A stretch of DNA of 64,000 nt from Galdieria partita (taxonomy: Eukaryota > Rhodophyta > Bangiophyceae > Galdieriales > Galdieriaceae): NCBI GenBank assembly GCA_025991245.1, contig BQMJ01000061.1:1-64000 (forward strand). The letters run 5' to 3'. Each line of letters opens with the position of its first letter. Position 1 is the first letter of the stretch. A model generated the notes under the pieces. The model was not told where the DNA came from. It did not search any database and saw nothing but the letters and a program-made list of their open reading frames with translations. The position numbers and the translations under genes are program-made. This document shows positions 1 to 12,315 of the stretch, one piece after another.

Positions 1-512
1 AATAAACCCTAAATAAACCCTAATAAACCCTAATAAACCCTAATAAACCCTAATAAACCCTAAATAAACCCTAATAAACCCTAAATAAACCCTAATAAAC
101 CCTAATAAACCCTAATAAACCCTAATAAACCCTAATAAACCCTAATAAACCCTAATAAACCCTAATAAACCCTAATAAACCCTAATAAACCCTAAATAAA
201 CCCTAATAAACCCTAATAAACCCTAATAAACCCTAAATAAACCCTAATAAACCCTAATAAACCCTAATAAACCCTAAATAAACCCTAATAAACCCTAATA
301 AACCCTAATAAACCCTAATAAACCCTAAATAAACCCTAAATAAACCCTAATAAACCCTAAATAAACCCTAATAAACCCTAATAAACCCTAATAAACCCTA
401 AATAAACCCTAAATAAACCCTAATAAACCCTAATAAACCCTAATAAACCCTAATAAACCCTAATAAACCCTAAATAAACCCTAATAAACCCTAATAAACC
501 CTAATAAACCTT
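1..512. repeat. Telomere repeat array at the left chromosome end
   Basis: About fifty head-to-tail units of the 10-mer AATAAACCCT, with a minority of 11-mers carrying one extra A (AAATAAACCCT). The C-rich strand reads 5' to 3' inward from base 1, the orientation expected at a left chromosome end. The G-strand unit is TTTATTAGGG, or TTTATTTAGGG for the 11-mer. This is related to but longer than the plant-type TTTAGGG repeat. The array is almost perfect until about position 505, where units begin to vary. Confidence 0.96.
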
Positions 513-592
513 AATAAACCTTAATATTCCTTAATATTCCTTAATAAAACCTAATAAAACCTAATAGTAAACCACAAGTAGACCGTAAACCC
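513..592. repeat. Degenerate telomere-like junction
   Basis: The perfect array gives way to variants such as AATAAACCTT, AATATTCCTT and AATAAAACCT before the first subtelomeric monomer starts near 600. Similar decayed telomere-like strings recur inside the subtelomere near 1180-1210, 1520-1580, 2150-2175, 2780-2805, 3860-3900, 4505-4535, 7785-7825, 8390-8430 and 9030-9055. Each lies at the border of a monomer. Confidence 0.8.
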
Positions 593-1530
593 TCAGTAAA
601 ATCTGAATAAGAAAGAAAAATGAATACTCCCTTCGGCCAGACTACACATATTTTGCAATTCAATTATTTTTTTTTGATCTATGCATTCGAGGGTCCGCTT
701 AATTCTATCATTTTTTTTTACCGTTGCTTCTAATGTAATCAGTTTTGTAGCAAATTTATAATGAGTACTTAAAAGGTGGCGTTGTGACTTCTTTTTTTGG
801 ATCTTTTTGGTTATGTTTTTATTTGTGTCTTCTTGCGAGAGTACTGGAAATGTAAAGAAAATGTTTACATTTTACTTTTAATCAGTGGTTGTCCTTTTGC
901 GTTTAGGCATTTTTCTGTTGTTTTGTGTTGATTAAAAATTTTATGCGATTCACTTAAATGCAGTTTTTTTTGTTGTAACTGTTACTTTGTCATTGTCGCC
1001 TTTTAGTGACCAAGTTGTAAATCAAATTATTAAAGCATTTATTACACATCGTTTTTCTTCGTTCTTAGTTATAGCCCTATTTATTGTATAAAAGATCCTC
1101 GAGCTTTCTTACTATGGATGAATGCTCCTTAATTCATCCAGGTAATATTTTTCTATAGTATGCGACTTTGGATAGAAACCGTAATAAACCTTAATAAAAC
1201 TTAATAAACCCTGATAAGAAAGTTCGCATTGTCCTGTACCAAAACGTCCGCATTTAAAATTTATTAGGTTTTCTGTCATCACAATGCATTAAAGAAAGAA
1301 AGTGAATTGGTTCTACCAAGACCTTTACTTTTGCTTTTGGTCTGGTGAAAGTAATTAATTCTCAAAACTGTGTTTCTTGTTTTGCCAGCGATCAAATGAC
1401 TTGCCTTGAGCTATTTTTGCGTATTTTTGTATTTGTTGTTGATTATGGGAAAACCTGGAAATTTAGGGAAAATTTTGAGATGCTATTTTTTTGAGGCCTT
1501 TTTGAGTTTAGGTATTCCCTACCAAGACCT
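593..1530. repeat. Subtelomeric unit, copy 1 (most truncated)
   Basis: It contains an alpha monomer (about 600-1190) and the first part of a beta monomer (about 1210-1500), then jumps straight into the start of copy 2. The alpha landmark is a block reading roughly GTTTACATTTTACTTT followed by a 'tggttgtcctt...ggcatttttctgttg' stretch near 865-925. The beta landmark is 'cttgttttgccagcgatcaa' at 1376. Both recur in the other copies. No coding potential is seen; T-runs dominate. Confidence 0.85.
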
Positions 1531-3307
1531 AATAGTAAACCATAACTAGACCGCATAGTAAAACCTCAGTAAAACCTGAATTAGAAAGAAAAATGCATAC
1601 TCTTCTTTGCCAGGCTACATATATTTTACGATTCATTTTTCTATTGAATGCATCAGTGAAGGAGTCCTTTAATTTTTTCAATCTTTTTTTGCTTGCTTCT
1701 AGTATAATTAATTTATGTAACAAAATTTTTATGAGTGTTTTTTTAATGGCCATATAACTTTTGTTGTGTGCTTCATTTTGTTTATGCATTAGAGTTTTAC
1801 TGCGTGAACAATTGAATCCCTAAGGAAAATGTTTCCATTTTTTCTTTAATTAGTGATCGTCCTTCTTTAGTTCAGGCATTTCTCTGTTGTGTTGTGTTGA
1901 TTTTAAAATTTAAGCGGTGTTTGTTCAAGGAAAATCTTTTTGGTTGATTTTAGCCTTAGTACCTTCCTCTATTATTGACAAAATTTACAGAAATTTATTA
2001 AATCTTTTATTACCGACCTTTTTTCTTTTTTTTTTATTGAATCCGTATTCATCCAATGTAGAACCTTTACGATTTTCTATATTGGTTGAATGTTCTTTTA
2101 TTCATCCTGTCAATATCTTTCTAGGGTTCGTGTTTTTTCATAAGAAAAAGTAATATAACTTAGTAAGCCTGATAAGAAAAATTCCCATTGCCCTGTACTA
2201 GACCATTCGCATTTGAACATTTATCAAGGTCTTGGTCATCTAATTGCATTGGAGAAAGAAAGCGAATCGGTTCTATCAAGACCTTTACTTTTGCTTTTAG
2301 TTTCGTAAAGGTAATGAATTTTCAAACTGTGCTACTTGTTTTGCCAGCGATCAAATGACTTGCCTTGTGGGCTATTTCTGCGTATGTTTGTATCTGTTGT
2401 TTATTACGGGTATTTAGGTGAAGTTTTAGGATGCTATTTTTAATTCGAAGCCATTTCTAGTTATGGAATTTCTTTGTTGCTTCGCAGTAATTCGAAATTA
2501 TGAGCTTTTCCGAAATTGTGAGCATTTTTCTTAAATGGTTCCTTTTTGTTGTTATTAGCATTATTACCGTTCGTTCTTGATTGACCGAGTGGAACAGTAA
2601 ATTTATGGATTTTTTTCATTATGATATTTTTCTTTGTCTGGTATTTGTGCCGAATCTATTTGGTTTAAGATCCTTTTGGTTTATTATATTGGATGAATTT
2701 ACCTTGATTCACCCTTTTAATATCTTTTTACAGTATTTGAACGTTTTGGTAAATATACATATTCAACTTGAAATTATACTCTAATCAAGCCTAATAAATC
2801 CAAAACGAGAAAAAAATGCTTATAGTTTTTAGCCAGGGCATACCTAGTTTTTCAATTTATTGCGCTCTAGTAGTCTCAAAGTAGGAGTGGGCAGAGTAAA
2901 TTGTTTATGTCTGTTTTCTTATTTATGTTCTTTGCCAAAGAATGGTCACTTTTTTATTTTTTTTTTTTTATGCTTGTTCGGCTACTGACCAAGTTTGTTT
3001 TCCTGTCAGTTAATTTTTGTCTAAGTTTTATTGGATTTGAAACTGGAGTTATTTTTTAGATTCCTCTTTTAGTTCAAATTTCTTTGGAGTTCACACTTTT
3101 CTTCTTCTTTTGTATTGTTTTGAGATTTTAGGTGGTTCGTTTAAATGGTGCTCTTCTGGTGACGTTAGCTTAAGGCTCCAGCATTGTACGCAACAGCTCG
3201 TCGCAACAATTGAGCAATCTGTCACTATTAACAATTTCATTTCTTTGTTTTTTGCTGTTTTCATCGTTGTTTTCAAGGATTGTCCCTTCTTTTTACTACT
3301 TTTCTAA
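1531..3307. repeat. Subtelomeric unit, copy 2 (partly truncated)
   Basis: Order is alpha monomer (about 1590-2150), beta monomer (about 2170-2790) and gamma monomer (about 2805-3305). It then breaks off and copy 3 begins. Alpha, beta and gamma are themselves related: all three carry a T-rich core with a 'ctgaccaagt'-like or 'gattgaccgagt'-like block, and alpha and beta end with a 'ggatgaat...cttaattcatcc'-like block before the telomere-like junction. Short open frames here are chance products of low complexity. Confidence 0.85.
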
Positions 3308-6300
3308 AATGCTTGCTCCCTTCTGCCAGGCTGCTCGTATTCTACAAGCCACTCATTTTTTTTCAAAAATGCATTAGAGAAGGCGCTTAATTCTATGAAG
3401 CTCTTTACCCTTGCTTCTAGTATAATCAATTATGTCGCAAATTTTTTATGAGTATTTTAAAGATGACGATGTGGCTTCTTTTATGAGCTCTTTTTGGTTT
3501 TGTTTCTTTTTGAGTTTTATTGCGAGAATGCTTCAAACGTAAAGAGAATGTTTACATTTTACTTTAAATCAGTGGTTGTCCTTTTGTGTTTAGGCATTTT
3601 TCTGTTGTCTTGTATTGATTGAATATTTTAAGCGATTTTCTTAAATCCAATTTTTTTGTAGTAACTGTTATTTTGACATTGTCGTCTTTCATTGACCAAG
3701 TTGTAAATGAATTTTTAAAGCTTTTATTACATATCAGTCTTCTTTGTTCTTCGTTGAAGCCTTATTTGTTGTGTAAAGGATACTCGAGCTTCTTATAATG
3801 GATGAAAGTTCCTTTATTTATCTTGTTAATATTTTTTTATAGTTTGTGACTTTGGATAAAAACAGCAATAAAACTTAATAAAACTTAATAAACCCAGATA
3901 AAAAAGCTCCCCTTGCCCTGTACCAAAACATCCGCATTTGAAAATTGATTATGTCCTCGGTCATCACAATGCATTAGAGAAGGAAAGTGAATTGGTTCTA
4001 CCAAAACCTTTACTTTTGCTTTTAGTCATGTGAAAACAATGATTCTCAAACTGTGCTGCTTGTTTTGCCAGTGATAAAGTGACTTGTCTTGTGAACTATC
4101 TTTGCGTACGTTTGTATTTTGTGTTTGTTACTGGAAAACCTGGGAATTTATTGAAAATTTTAAGGCGCTATTTTTTGAACCTTTTATTGAATTGAAGCAT
4201 TTCTGTTGCTTTTTAATAATTCGATATCGTGAGGTTTTTAGAAATTGTGAGTATTTTTCTTGATTCGTTCCTTTTTTGTTGTTATCAACATTATTACCGT
4301 CGTTCTTGATGGACTGAGTGGCACATCAAAGTGATAGAGTTTTTTTATATCATGATATTTTGCTTTGTCTAGTATTTTTGCCGAATCTATTTGGTGTATG
4401 ATCCTTTTGGTTTCTTATATTGGATGAATTTACCTTGAATCACCCTGTTAATATGTTTTAACAGTATTTGAAATTTTAGGTAAATATGCATGTTTAAATT
4501 GAAATTATATCCTAAGGAAACCTAATAAAACTGAAGTAAGAAAAAAATGCTTATTGCTTTCAGCCACGACATTCATAGTTTTTCAATTCATTGCACTCTA
4601 GTAGTCTCAAAATAGGAGTGTTCAGAGTAAATTGCTTATGTCTGTTTTCTTAGTTGTGTTCTTTGCCAAGAATAGTTACATATTATTTTATTTTATTTTT
4701 TTTGCTTGTTGTGCCACTAACCAAGTTTGGTTTCCTGTCAGCTACATTTTGTTTCAGTTTTTTTTGGAATTGAAACTGGAGTAAGTTTTTAGATTGCTTC
4801 TTTTGTTCAAATTTTTTTTGGAGTTCACATTTTTGTGCTTCTTTTGTAATGTTTTGAGATTTTAGGTGGTTCGTTTGAATGCTACCCTTCAAGTGTCATA
4901 AGTGTAAGGCGTCAGCAATGTACGTGAACAAGTCGTTGCAACATTAGAGCAATCTGACACTATGAACATTTTCATTTCTTTGTTTTTTGCTGTGTTTATT
5001 GTTGTTTTCAAGAATTGTCCCTCCTTTTTTCTACTTTTCCTCCAATGAGAAAGAAATATTTTTTCTTCTGTATTTCAATGTCGTTTAGTTACTAAATTCA
5101 GTTTCATCAAAAGTATTGTATTTTTTCTCTGTGAGCAGTTTGCTGTAACTTTTTAACTTCGTTTTACACGGTCGACAAATATCTGCAGGACGAGAACAGG
5201 TTCAAGGTATTGATGACGTAAGAAACATGTGGTATATGGAAATTCTTCAATGCATTCTCAAGTTTCTATTTCTCAAAATTCTTATTATACTATGGCTTTC
5301 TTATAAAATCGGTATTTTTATTGTTCCTTTGATAAACTTTAGAAACAAGTGTAGCCCTTATAATGCAAAGATTGCCTATTCCCCTTTGATGTATTGCATA
5401 AACTTCTCTTCAATACCTTTCCATAATGCCAAAATAAGAGACCTGAAACTGAACTGCTGTAATCTTTTTCTTCTTTCTTTTAATATTGTCATAAATTTTA
5501 TAAATTCTTGAACTTTTTTATGCATTAATGACACAGTAATGTTTCTCACAAATTTCTCTTTTCATATAGGTTTGTATGGGTATTACTTAGTAACGATATT
5601 GATATTTCTTTATTGATGTTTCTTATTAAGATCGTTGCTATCTTCAGTGCATACATAATAATAAGAGTTCAATTTGGATAGTTTCGAAACTTCTGTTTCG
5701 ATCGCTTCACCAAGACCTTCATGGTTGAACCTTACCCTATGAAAATAGTCTTGAAAAATCTGTCTTAGATAGCAAAATTTTAAGTAGTGCTTTTTGATCA
5801 CTTTATTGTATTCTACGTTGCAGTGTTATTGAAAATGTAAACATTTGGTAGGTAGTTTTTACTTTCTGACGGCCTAAAGGTACTGCTTGTTTCATTCTCT
5901 GAGTACCCTTAACTTGAAATATAGTGTCGCTATAGACATTTAGCAAAAAGTATACAATGCTTATGGTATCCTTGGATTTTCAAAAGCAAAACATTGTGTT
6001 TTGGTAAACTTTTCGATCCGCCTTTTATCTATTCTCAACAATGCCAAACTGAGAATCAATTTGTTTTTTTTTTAGTGTGAATTACTATGCCCTAGATTCT
6101 TGCTCAACTGTCGTTTTCTAAGAATGATTGAATTAGGAGATTCAATAGTCATATAGACTCTTAGTTCACAATTTAAAAAATGCAGCTTTTTGCTCCTTTT
6201 TCTTCTAGTATTACTGTCTGTTTTCCTTTTGTGTTTTATGTCTTATAACCCTTGAATGTGTAATGAAATTTTCCTAGGTTCTATTTCACCTATGTACTAA

Positions 6301-7790
6301 AATGTTCGAGGTGAGAATACATTGATTATTTTTATATACAGATTTGTTCTATTTTTCTTTTTACTAAATTTTGCATTATCACCTACTATTTACCCCTGTG
6401 AACAACTAGGAATACTGATGCCATAAGGACAAATAATGTATTGAAGTTATTCAACTTTTTCACTTGGGCCAACCTCTTTAAATTCTTCCTTTTGCTATAG
6501 ACTCTATTCGAGACGACATTTTTATCGCTCTTCTAATGAGCCCTAGATAATTTTAGAAAAACAGTTAAACCTTTTTTTTATTTGAAAAGACACGTTTTGC
6601 CATTTTTTCTAAAAAGCATGCGTTTTTCTCAATTCACTAGATAGTCGTAAAAGAATCTAATAGAGCATAAAATTAAGTGGTTTAGATTCGGTTAAATACT
6701 TTTGAAATTGTGTCAACATTCTTGATGATTTTTGTGATTTTGCTAAATTATTTCGAGTGACAAAATAATTCTTCCTTTGAAATCTTTTTGGAATCACCCC
6801 CACAGTTGTATTTGTATTGTATGTAAGCGATATTCAATTGTTCCATTTGTTTCACTTTTATTGAAGTTTTTCATTCTTTGGGGGAGCTGAGCAATTTGGT
6901 TATGAATTCGATATATTGCGAAATCTAAATCTGATAACTTTTTGCAGCTAACGTATTGCATGGCTTGTTTCACTATAGTCGTTTTTGATATTGAAAAGCG
7001 ACGGTTTTTCGAAAAGTAGAATCTTGCAACTGTCGGTTTTTACTATGGAGTATCTTTTATCAGACACCTTTTTTGTAAAAAAAATTTTTTTGCTTTCTTG
7101 TGGTAACTGGATCCATTGTGTTCTATTTTATGTTGATCGGTATAATATTATAAAGGAATTGTACTGTTGGTATATATAATGAAGACAAAGCAAGTCACGC
7201 CTTTTCCATAAAGAAGCCTCAAATGAATTGAACCGTTAGCAATCTAGCCACAAAAGTTCAACGTTTTCTGTAGCATCTTGGACATTATATGCTTTATGTC
7301 AGTATGACTATGTTTTGAATGACAGCTTGTAGAGAAGCATATCTCTCAAGATCACTTTTCCTCCATGAATTAGTTGTGTGTTCTTTCTTGTTCTTTGAAA
7401 TCATCCTGTTGTTTTTGCTTTTCTCTTTAAATATATAAAATTTCTTTTGAGTTTCTCAATTTGACATAAGTACTGAATGAACTGTTTCCGACTAATATGA
7501 TTGGTGTTTCTTTGAACATGTTCGATGGACTCTGCTTTTTACTTCCCCTTTTCACTGTCGACTAATGTCCATCCATGAGAACAATTAGAGATTCTTATTC
7601 AATAAAACAAGTAGTATATGGAATTTCTTCAATCTTTTTTAGAGATTCTATTTCTCCAAAGGCTTTTTATTCGAAGGTTTCTTTTAAAGTAGCTTTGTAT
7701 TGTTCCTTTATTAAATACTTGAAAGAACCGTTATCAAGTCTTAATAAAAAATTTTTCTATTGTCCTCTGAGATACGTCAAACCCCAATAG
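3308..7790. repeat. Subtelomeric unit, copy 3 (full length, ~4.5 kb)
   Basis: Order is alpha (3310-3870), beta (3890-4520), gamma (4540-5040) and a longer tail delta (5040-7790) that the first two copies lack. It aligns collinearly with copy 4 along its whole length, for example 5225-5290 with 9745-9810, 6415-6560 with 10915-11060 and 6955-7180 with 11455-11690. Divergence is moderate, with many small indels and no shared open frame, so the unit appears non-coding. Longest open frames (94 and 88 codons in the two copies) are not at matching positions. Confidence 0.88.
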
Positions 7791-10700
7791 ACCCTAGCCA
7801 ATAGTAAACCTGAAACCTAAAAAAGGAAAAAAAGCCCACTCCCTTCTGTCAGCCTACACATATTTTACAATTTAGTGCATTTTTTCTCTTAATTGCTTTT
7901 TAAACGAAAGTTTCTTAATTCTATCAAGCCTCTTCTTTTTCCTTTAGTCTAGTATAACTAGTCGCAAATTTTACTGAGTGTTTGGTGGCGTTTTGGAGAC
8001 TGTTCTTGTGGTTTATTTTTCCATTATATTTGTATTTGAGGAATATTGCATGAAAACTTGGAAACGAAAAGAGAAAAAAAAATATATTTTGCTTTTATCT
8101 ACTGATTGCCCTTCTTTTGTTTAGGCATTTTCATGCCGTGTTTTGTTGGTTTAAAATTTGGAGCAGTTTGCTTGATTGAAAATTTTTTTGGTATGATTCT
8201 TGCCTTGAAACTCTCGTTTGTCATTGATTTTGTTGCAGAACCATTTATTAAAGCTTTTTTTTACTGGTTTTTACTTATTCTTGTGAAGCCGTATTCATTG
8301 GGTGAAGGATCCTTATGCTTTATTCTGTTGGATGAATGTTCCTTTTTCTATTCTGTTTGTTTCTTTCTATAGTATGTGTCTTTTATTAGAAACAGTAAAA
8401 AAATTTAAAAAAAACTAATTAACCCTAAAAAAATTCCTATTGTCCTGTTCCGGGTCATTCGCATTTGATGATTCATTAGGTTTTTGGAAATTTCAATTAA
8501 TTGGAGAAAAAAAAACGAATTGGTTCTGTCAAGACCTTTACTTTTGGTTTTAGTTCCGTAAAAATAATTGATTCTCAAACTGTGCTGCTTGTTTTGCCAG
8601 AGATCAAATGACTTGCCACGTGAGCTATTTCTGCGTATGTTTGTATTTGTTGTTTGCTACGGGTGTTTAGGTAAAATATTAGGATACTATTTTTAATTCA
8701 AAGCTCTTTTCAGTCAAGGAATTTCTCTGTTGCTTTGCAATAATTCGAAATTTTGAGCTGCTTAGAAATTGTGAGCATTTTTCTTGAATGGTAGTTTTTT
8801 TTGTTATTGTTAGCATCATTACCTTTGTTCTTGATTGACTCATTGCAAATTAATTGTTTTTTTTCATATTATGATATTTTGCTTCATGTTTTATTTGTGC
8901 CGAATCTAATTGGTGAAGTATCCTTTTGCTTTCTTATATTGGATGAATTTACCTTGAATCACCCTGTTAATATCTTCCAATAGTATTTGAACTTTTAGGT
9001 AAGTATGTATATTTAGCTTGAAAGTATACCCTAATGAAGTATTATAAAACCAAAATGACGAAAAAATGCTTGTTGCTTTCATCCTGGACATACCTAGTTT
9101 TTCAATTCACTGAGCTCTAGTAGTCTCAAAGTTTTAGTGGGCAGAGTGAATTGTTTATGTCCGGTTTCTTATTTATGCTTTTCTGCCAGAGAATAGTTAC
9201 GTATTGTTTTATTTTTTTTGCTTTCTGTGCTACTGACCAAGTTTGGTCTCCTGTCAGCTACATCTTGTTTAGACTTTTTTTGGACTGAAAACTATAGTTA
9301 GTTTTTTACATTCCTTCTTAAGTTCAAGTTTTATTAAGAATGCACAATTTTCTGCTACTTTTGTATCGTTTTGAGATTCTAGGTAGTTCGTTTAAATGGT
9401 ATCCTTCTGATGACGTTAGTTCAAGGTGCGAGCAATGTACGCGAACAGGTCATCGCAACATTAGAACAATCTGCCACTATGTAACATTTTCTTTTCTTTG
9501 TTTTGTGCCGTCTTCATTGCTGCATCCAAGAATTACTCCTTCTTTTCGCTACTTTTCCTCCAATGAGAAAAACAACATTTTTCCTTCTGTATTTCTATCG
9601 GATATAGTTACTAAATTCCATTTCATCAAAGGTATTGTATTTTTTTTCTCTGTGAGCAGATTGCTGTAACTTTCTTACTTCGTTTCACACGGTTGAGAAA
9701 TATCTGCCTGACGAGGACAGATTCATGGTACCGATGTTGTAAAGAACAAGTGGTACATAAAAATTTCTCAATATATTCTCAAGTTTTCATTTCTTTAAAG
9801 GTTTTTTCTACGGCTTTTTTCTAAAATTGGTTTTGGTATTGTTCTTTTAGTAAACCGTATAAAGAAAGTCCTAAGCTGGTAATGCAAAAATTGCCTATTC
9901 CCCTTTGATATATTGCAGAAACTTCTCTTCAATACCGTTTTATAATGCCAATGCAATAGAACTGAAAATGAAATGCTGAAATCTTTTCCTTTTTTTTAAC
10001 TGTTGTCACAAGTTTTGAAATTTTAAAATTTTTATGCCTTGATGACATAGTAGCTTTTTCGTTGAATTTTTCTTTTTATATAGGTACTACATTGTAGAGA
10101 TGATGTTCTTTGTTTACTGACTTTTCTTATTCAGATCGCTGCTGTCTGCAGTGCATACATAATAATAAGCTTTGAATATGGATAATTTCGAAACTTTTGT
10201 TTCAATGTTTCGCCGAGATCTTCATGGTTGAACCTTACCTTATTAGAATCGTTTTTAGAAATTTGTCTTATATAGCAAAATTCTAAGTATTGTTATTTGG
10301 TCATTTTATTGTATTCTATGGTGCAATGCAATTGAAAATTTAACCATTTGGTGAAGGAATTTTGGCTCTCTGATAATTGAGAGAGACTGCTTGTTTCGTT
10401 TCATTCGGTAAATAGCCTATTACTTAAAATATAGTGTCGCTGTACATCTTTAGCCAAAAGTAAACAATGCCTATGCTATTCTTGGATTCTCAGAATTAGA
10501 ACTTTTTGTTTGGTGAGAAATTTTTTAAACTTTCTTTTATTTATTCTCAACAATGTCAAACTCCGAATCAATTTGTTGGTTTTTCATGTGCGTACTCTTA
10601 TGCCGTAGATTTTTGTTCTATTGTTATTTTATAAGAATGACTGAATTAGAAGATTTTATCATCGTTTAGGCTCTTTGTTCACATTTCAAAACGTTGACTT

Positions 10701-12315
10701 TCTTTATCCTTTCTCTTCTACTACTACTGTCTCTTTTTCTTTTGTGGTTTCTGTCTTATAATCCTTGAATGTGTAATGAAGTTTTCCTAGGTTTTATTAT
10801 AGCTATGTACTAAACTGTTTGAGATAAGAATATATTGACTTTTTCTGTAGGCGGATTTGTTCTACTCTTTTTTTAACTAAATTGTGCATTATCACCTATT
10901 GTTTACCCCTGTAAACAACTAGAAATACTGATGCCATAAAGGACAAATAATGTATTGAAATTCTTCAATTTTTTTACTTGGGCCAACCTCCCTAAATTCT
11001 TTCTTTTTCTATAGACTCTATTCGAGACGATATTTTTATCGCTCTTCTAATGAACTGTAGATAATTTTAGAAAAACAGTTAAACTTTTTTTTATTTGAAA
11101 AGACACGACTTTCCATTTCTTTTCTAAAAAGCACGGGGTTTTCTCAATTCACTAGGTCATCGTAAAAGAATCTAATAGAGTATAAAATTGAGTGGTTTAG
11201 ATTCGGTTAATCACTTTTGAAATTGTATCAACATTCTTGAAGATTTTTGTGATTTTGCTAATTTATCTCGAGTGACAAATTAACTCGTCCTTTGAAATTT
11301 TTGGAATCACCCCCACAGTTGTATTTGTATTGCATGTAAGCGATATCCAATTGTTCCATTTGTTTCGCTTTTATTGAAGTTTTTAATTTTTTGGGGGGAG
11401 CTGAGCAATTTGGTTATGAATTTGATATATTGCGAAATCTCAATTTGGTAATTTTTACAGCTAACGTATTGCATGGCTTGTTTCACTATAGTCGTTTTCG
11501 ATATTGAAAAGCGACAGTTTTTCGAAAAGTAGAATCTTGCAACTGTTGGTTTTTACTATGTGGTACCTTTTATCAGACACCTTCTTTTTAAAAAGTTGTT
11601 TTGCTTTCTTATGGTAACTGGATCCACTGTGTTCTATTTTATGATTATCGGTATAATATTGTACACGAATTGTAATGTTGATATATATAAGGAATATGAA
11701 GCATGCCAAGCTTTTGCCACTAAAAAGCCTCGAATGAATTAAACCGCTAGCAATCTAGCCACAAAAATTCAATGTAGGCTTATAGCAACTTGGATATTAT
11801 ATGCTTTATATCAGTTTGACTTTGCTTTGAATGACAGCTTGTAAAGAGACATATCTCTCAAGAGCACTTTTCCTCCATGAGTTTGTTGTATTTTTATTCT
11901 TATTCTTTGAAATCATCCTGTTGTTTTTGTTTCTCTCCGTAAATATATAAAATTTCTTTTAAGTATTTAAATTTGACAAAAGTACCGAATTGTTTCCGAC
12001 TGAGTGTTTGGTAGGTTTTTCTTTGAACATACATTTTGGATACTACTTCTTACTATCTTTTGCATTGTCGACTAATGTCCATTGAAGAGAACCATTAGAG
12101 ATGCTTATTCAATAAAGACAAGTAGTATATGAGAATTCTTCAACTTTCTAGAGATTCTACTTATCTTGTTGTCTTTCTTTTCTCTATAGTTTATTTTCAA
12201 AATCGGTGTCTTTATTGCTCATTTATTAGTCTATATGTGTACGAAAGAAAGAAACGTTACAAAGGTCTAATAAAAAAAGAATTATCTAGTGTCCTCTGAC
12301 ATACGCCATGTGCTT
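7791..12315. repeat. Subtelomeric unit, copy 4 (full length, ~4.5 kb)
   Basis: This is the innermost copy, with the same alpha-beta-gamma-delta order as copy 3. It starts with a decayed telomere-like string and ends near the 'cctctgacatacgccatgt' stretch at 12293, matching the 'cctctgagatacgtcaa' end of copy 3 at 7762. Part of the delta tail (about 10550-10790) is also present, more diverged, at 19020-19250 and inverted at 25810-26060, so the repeat family reaches beyond the tandem array. Confidence 0.88.

Noticed and set aside
1-512. Regular short repeats that could suggest a CRISPR array
   Set aside because: Units of 10-11 bases with no spacers; this is telomeric.
593-12315. Many 60-109-codon open frames in the subtelomeric array
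   Set aside because: T-rich low complexity, Phe/Leu-rich products, and not conserved in position or frame between repeat copies.
593-12315. Subtelomeric units as retroelement copies
   Set aside because: No reverse transcriptase, integrase, terminal repeats or poly-A tails are visible.
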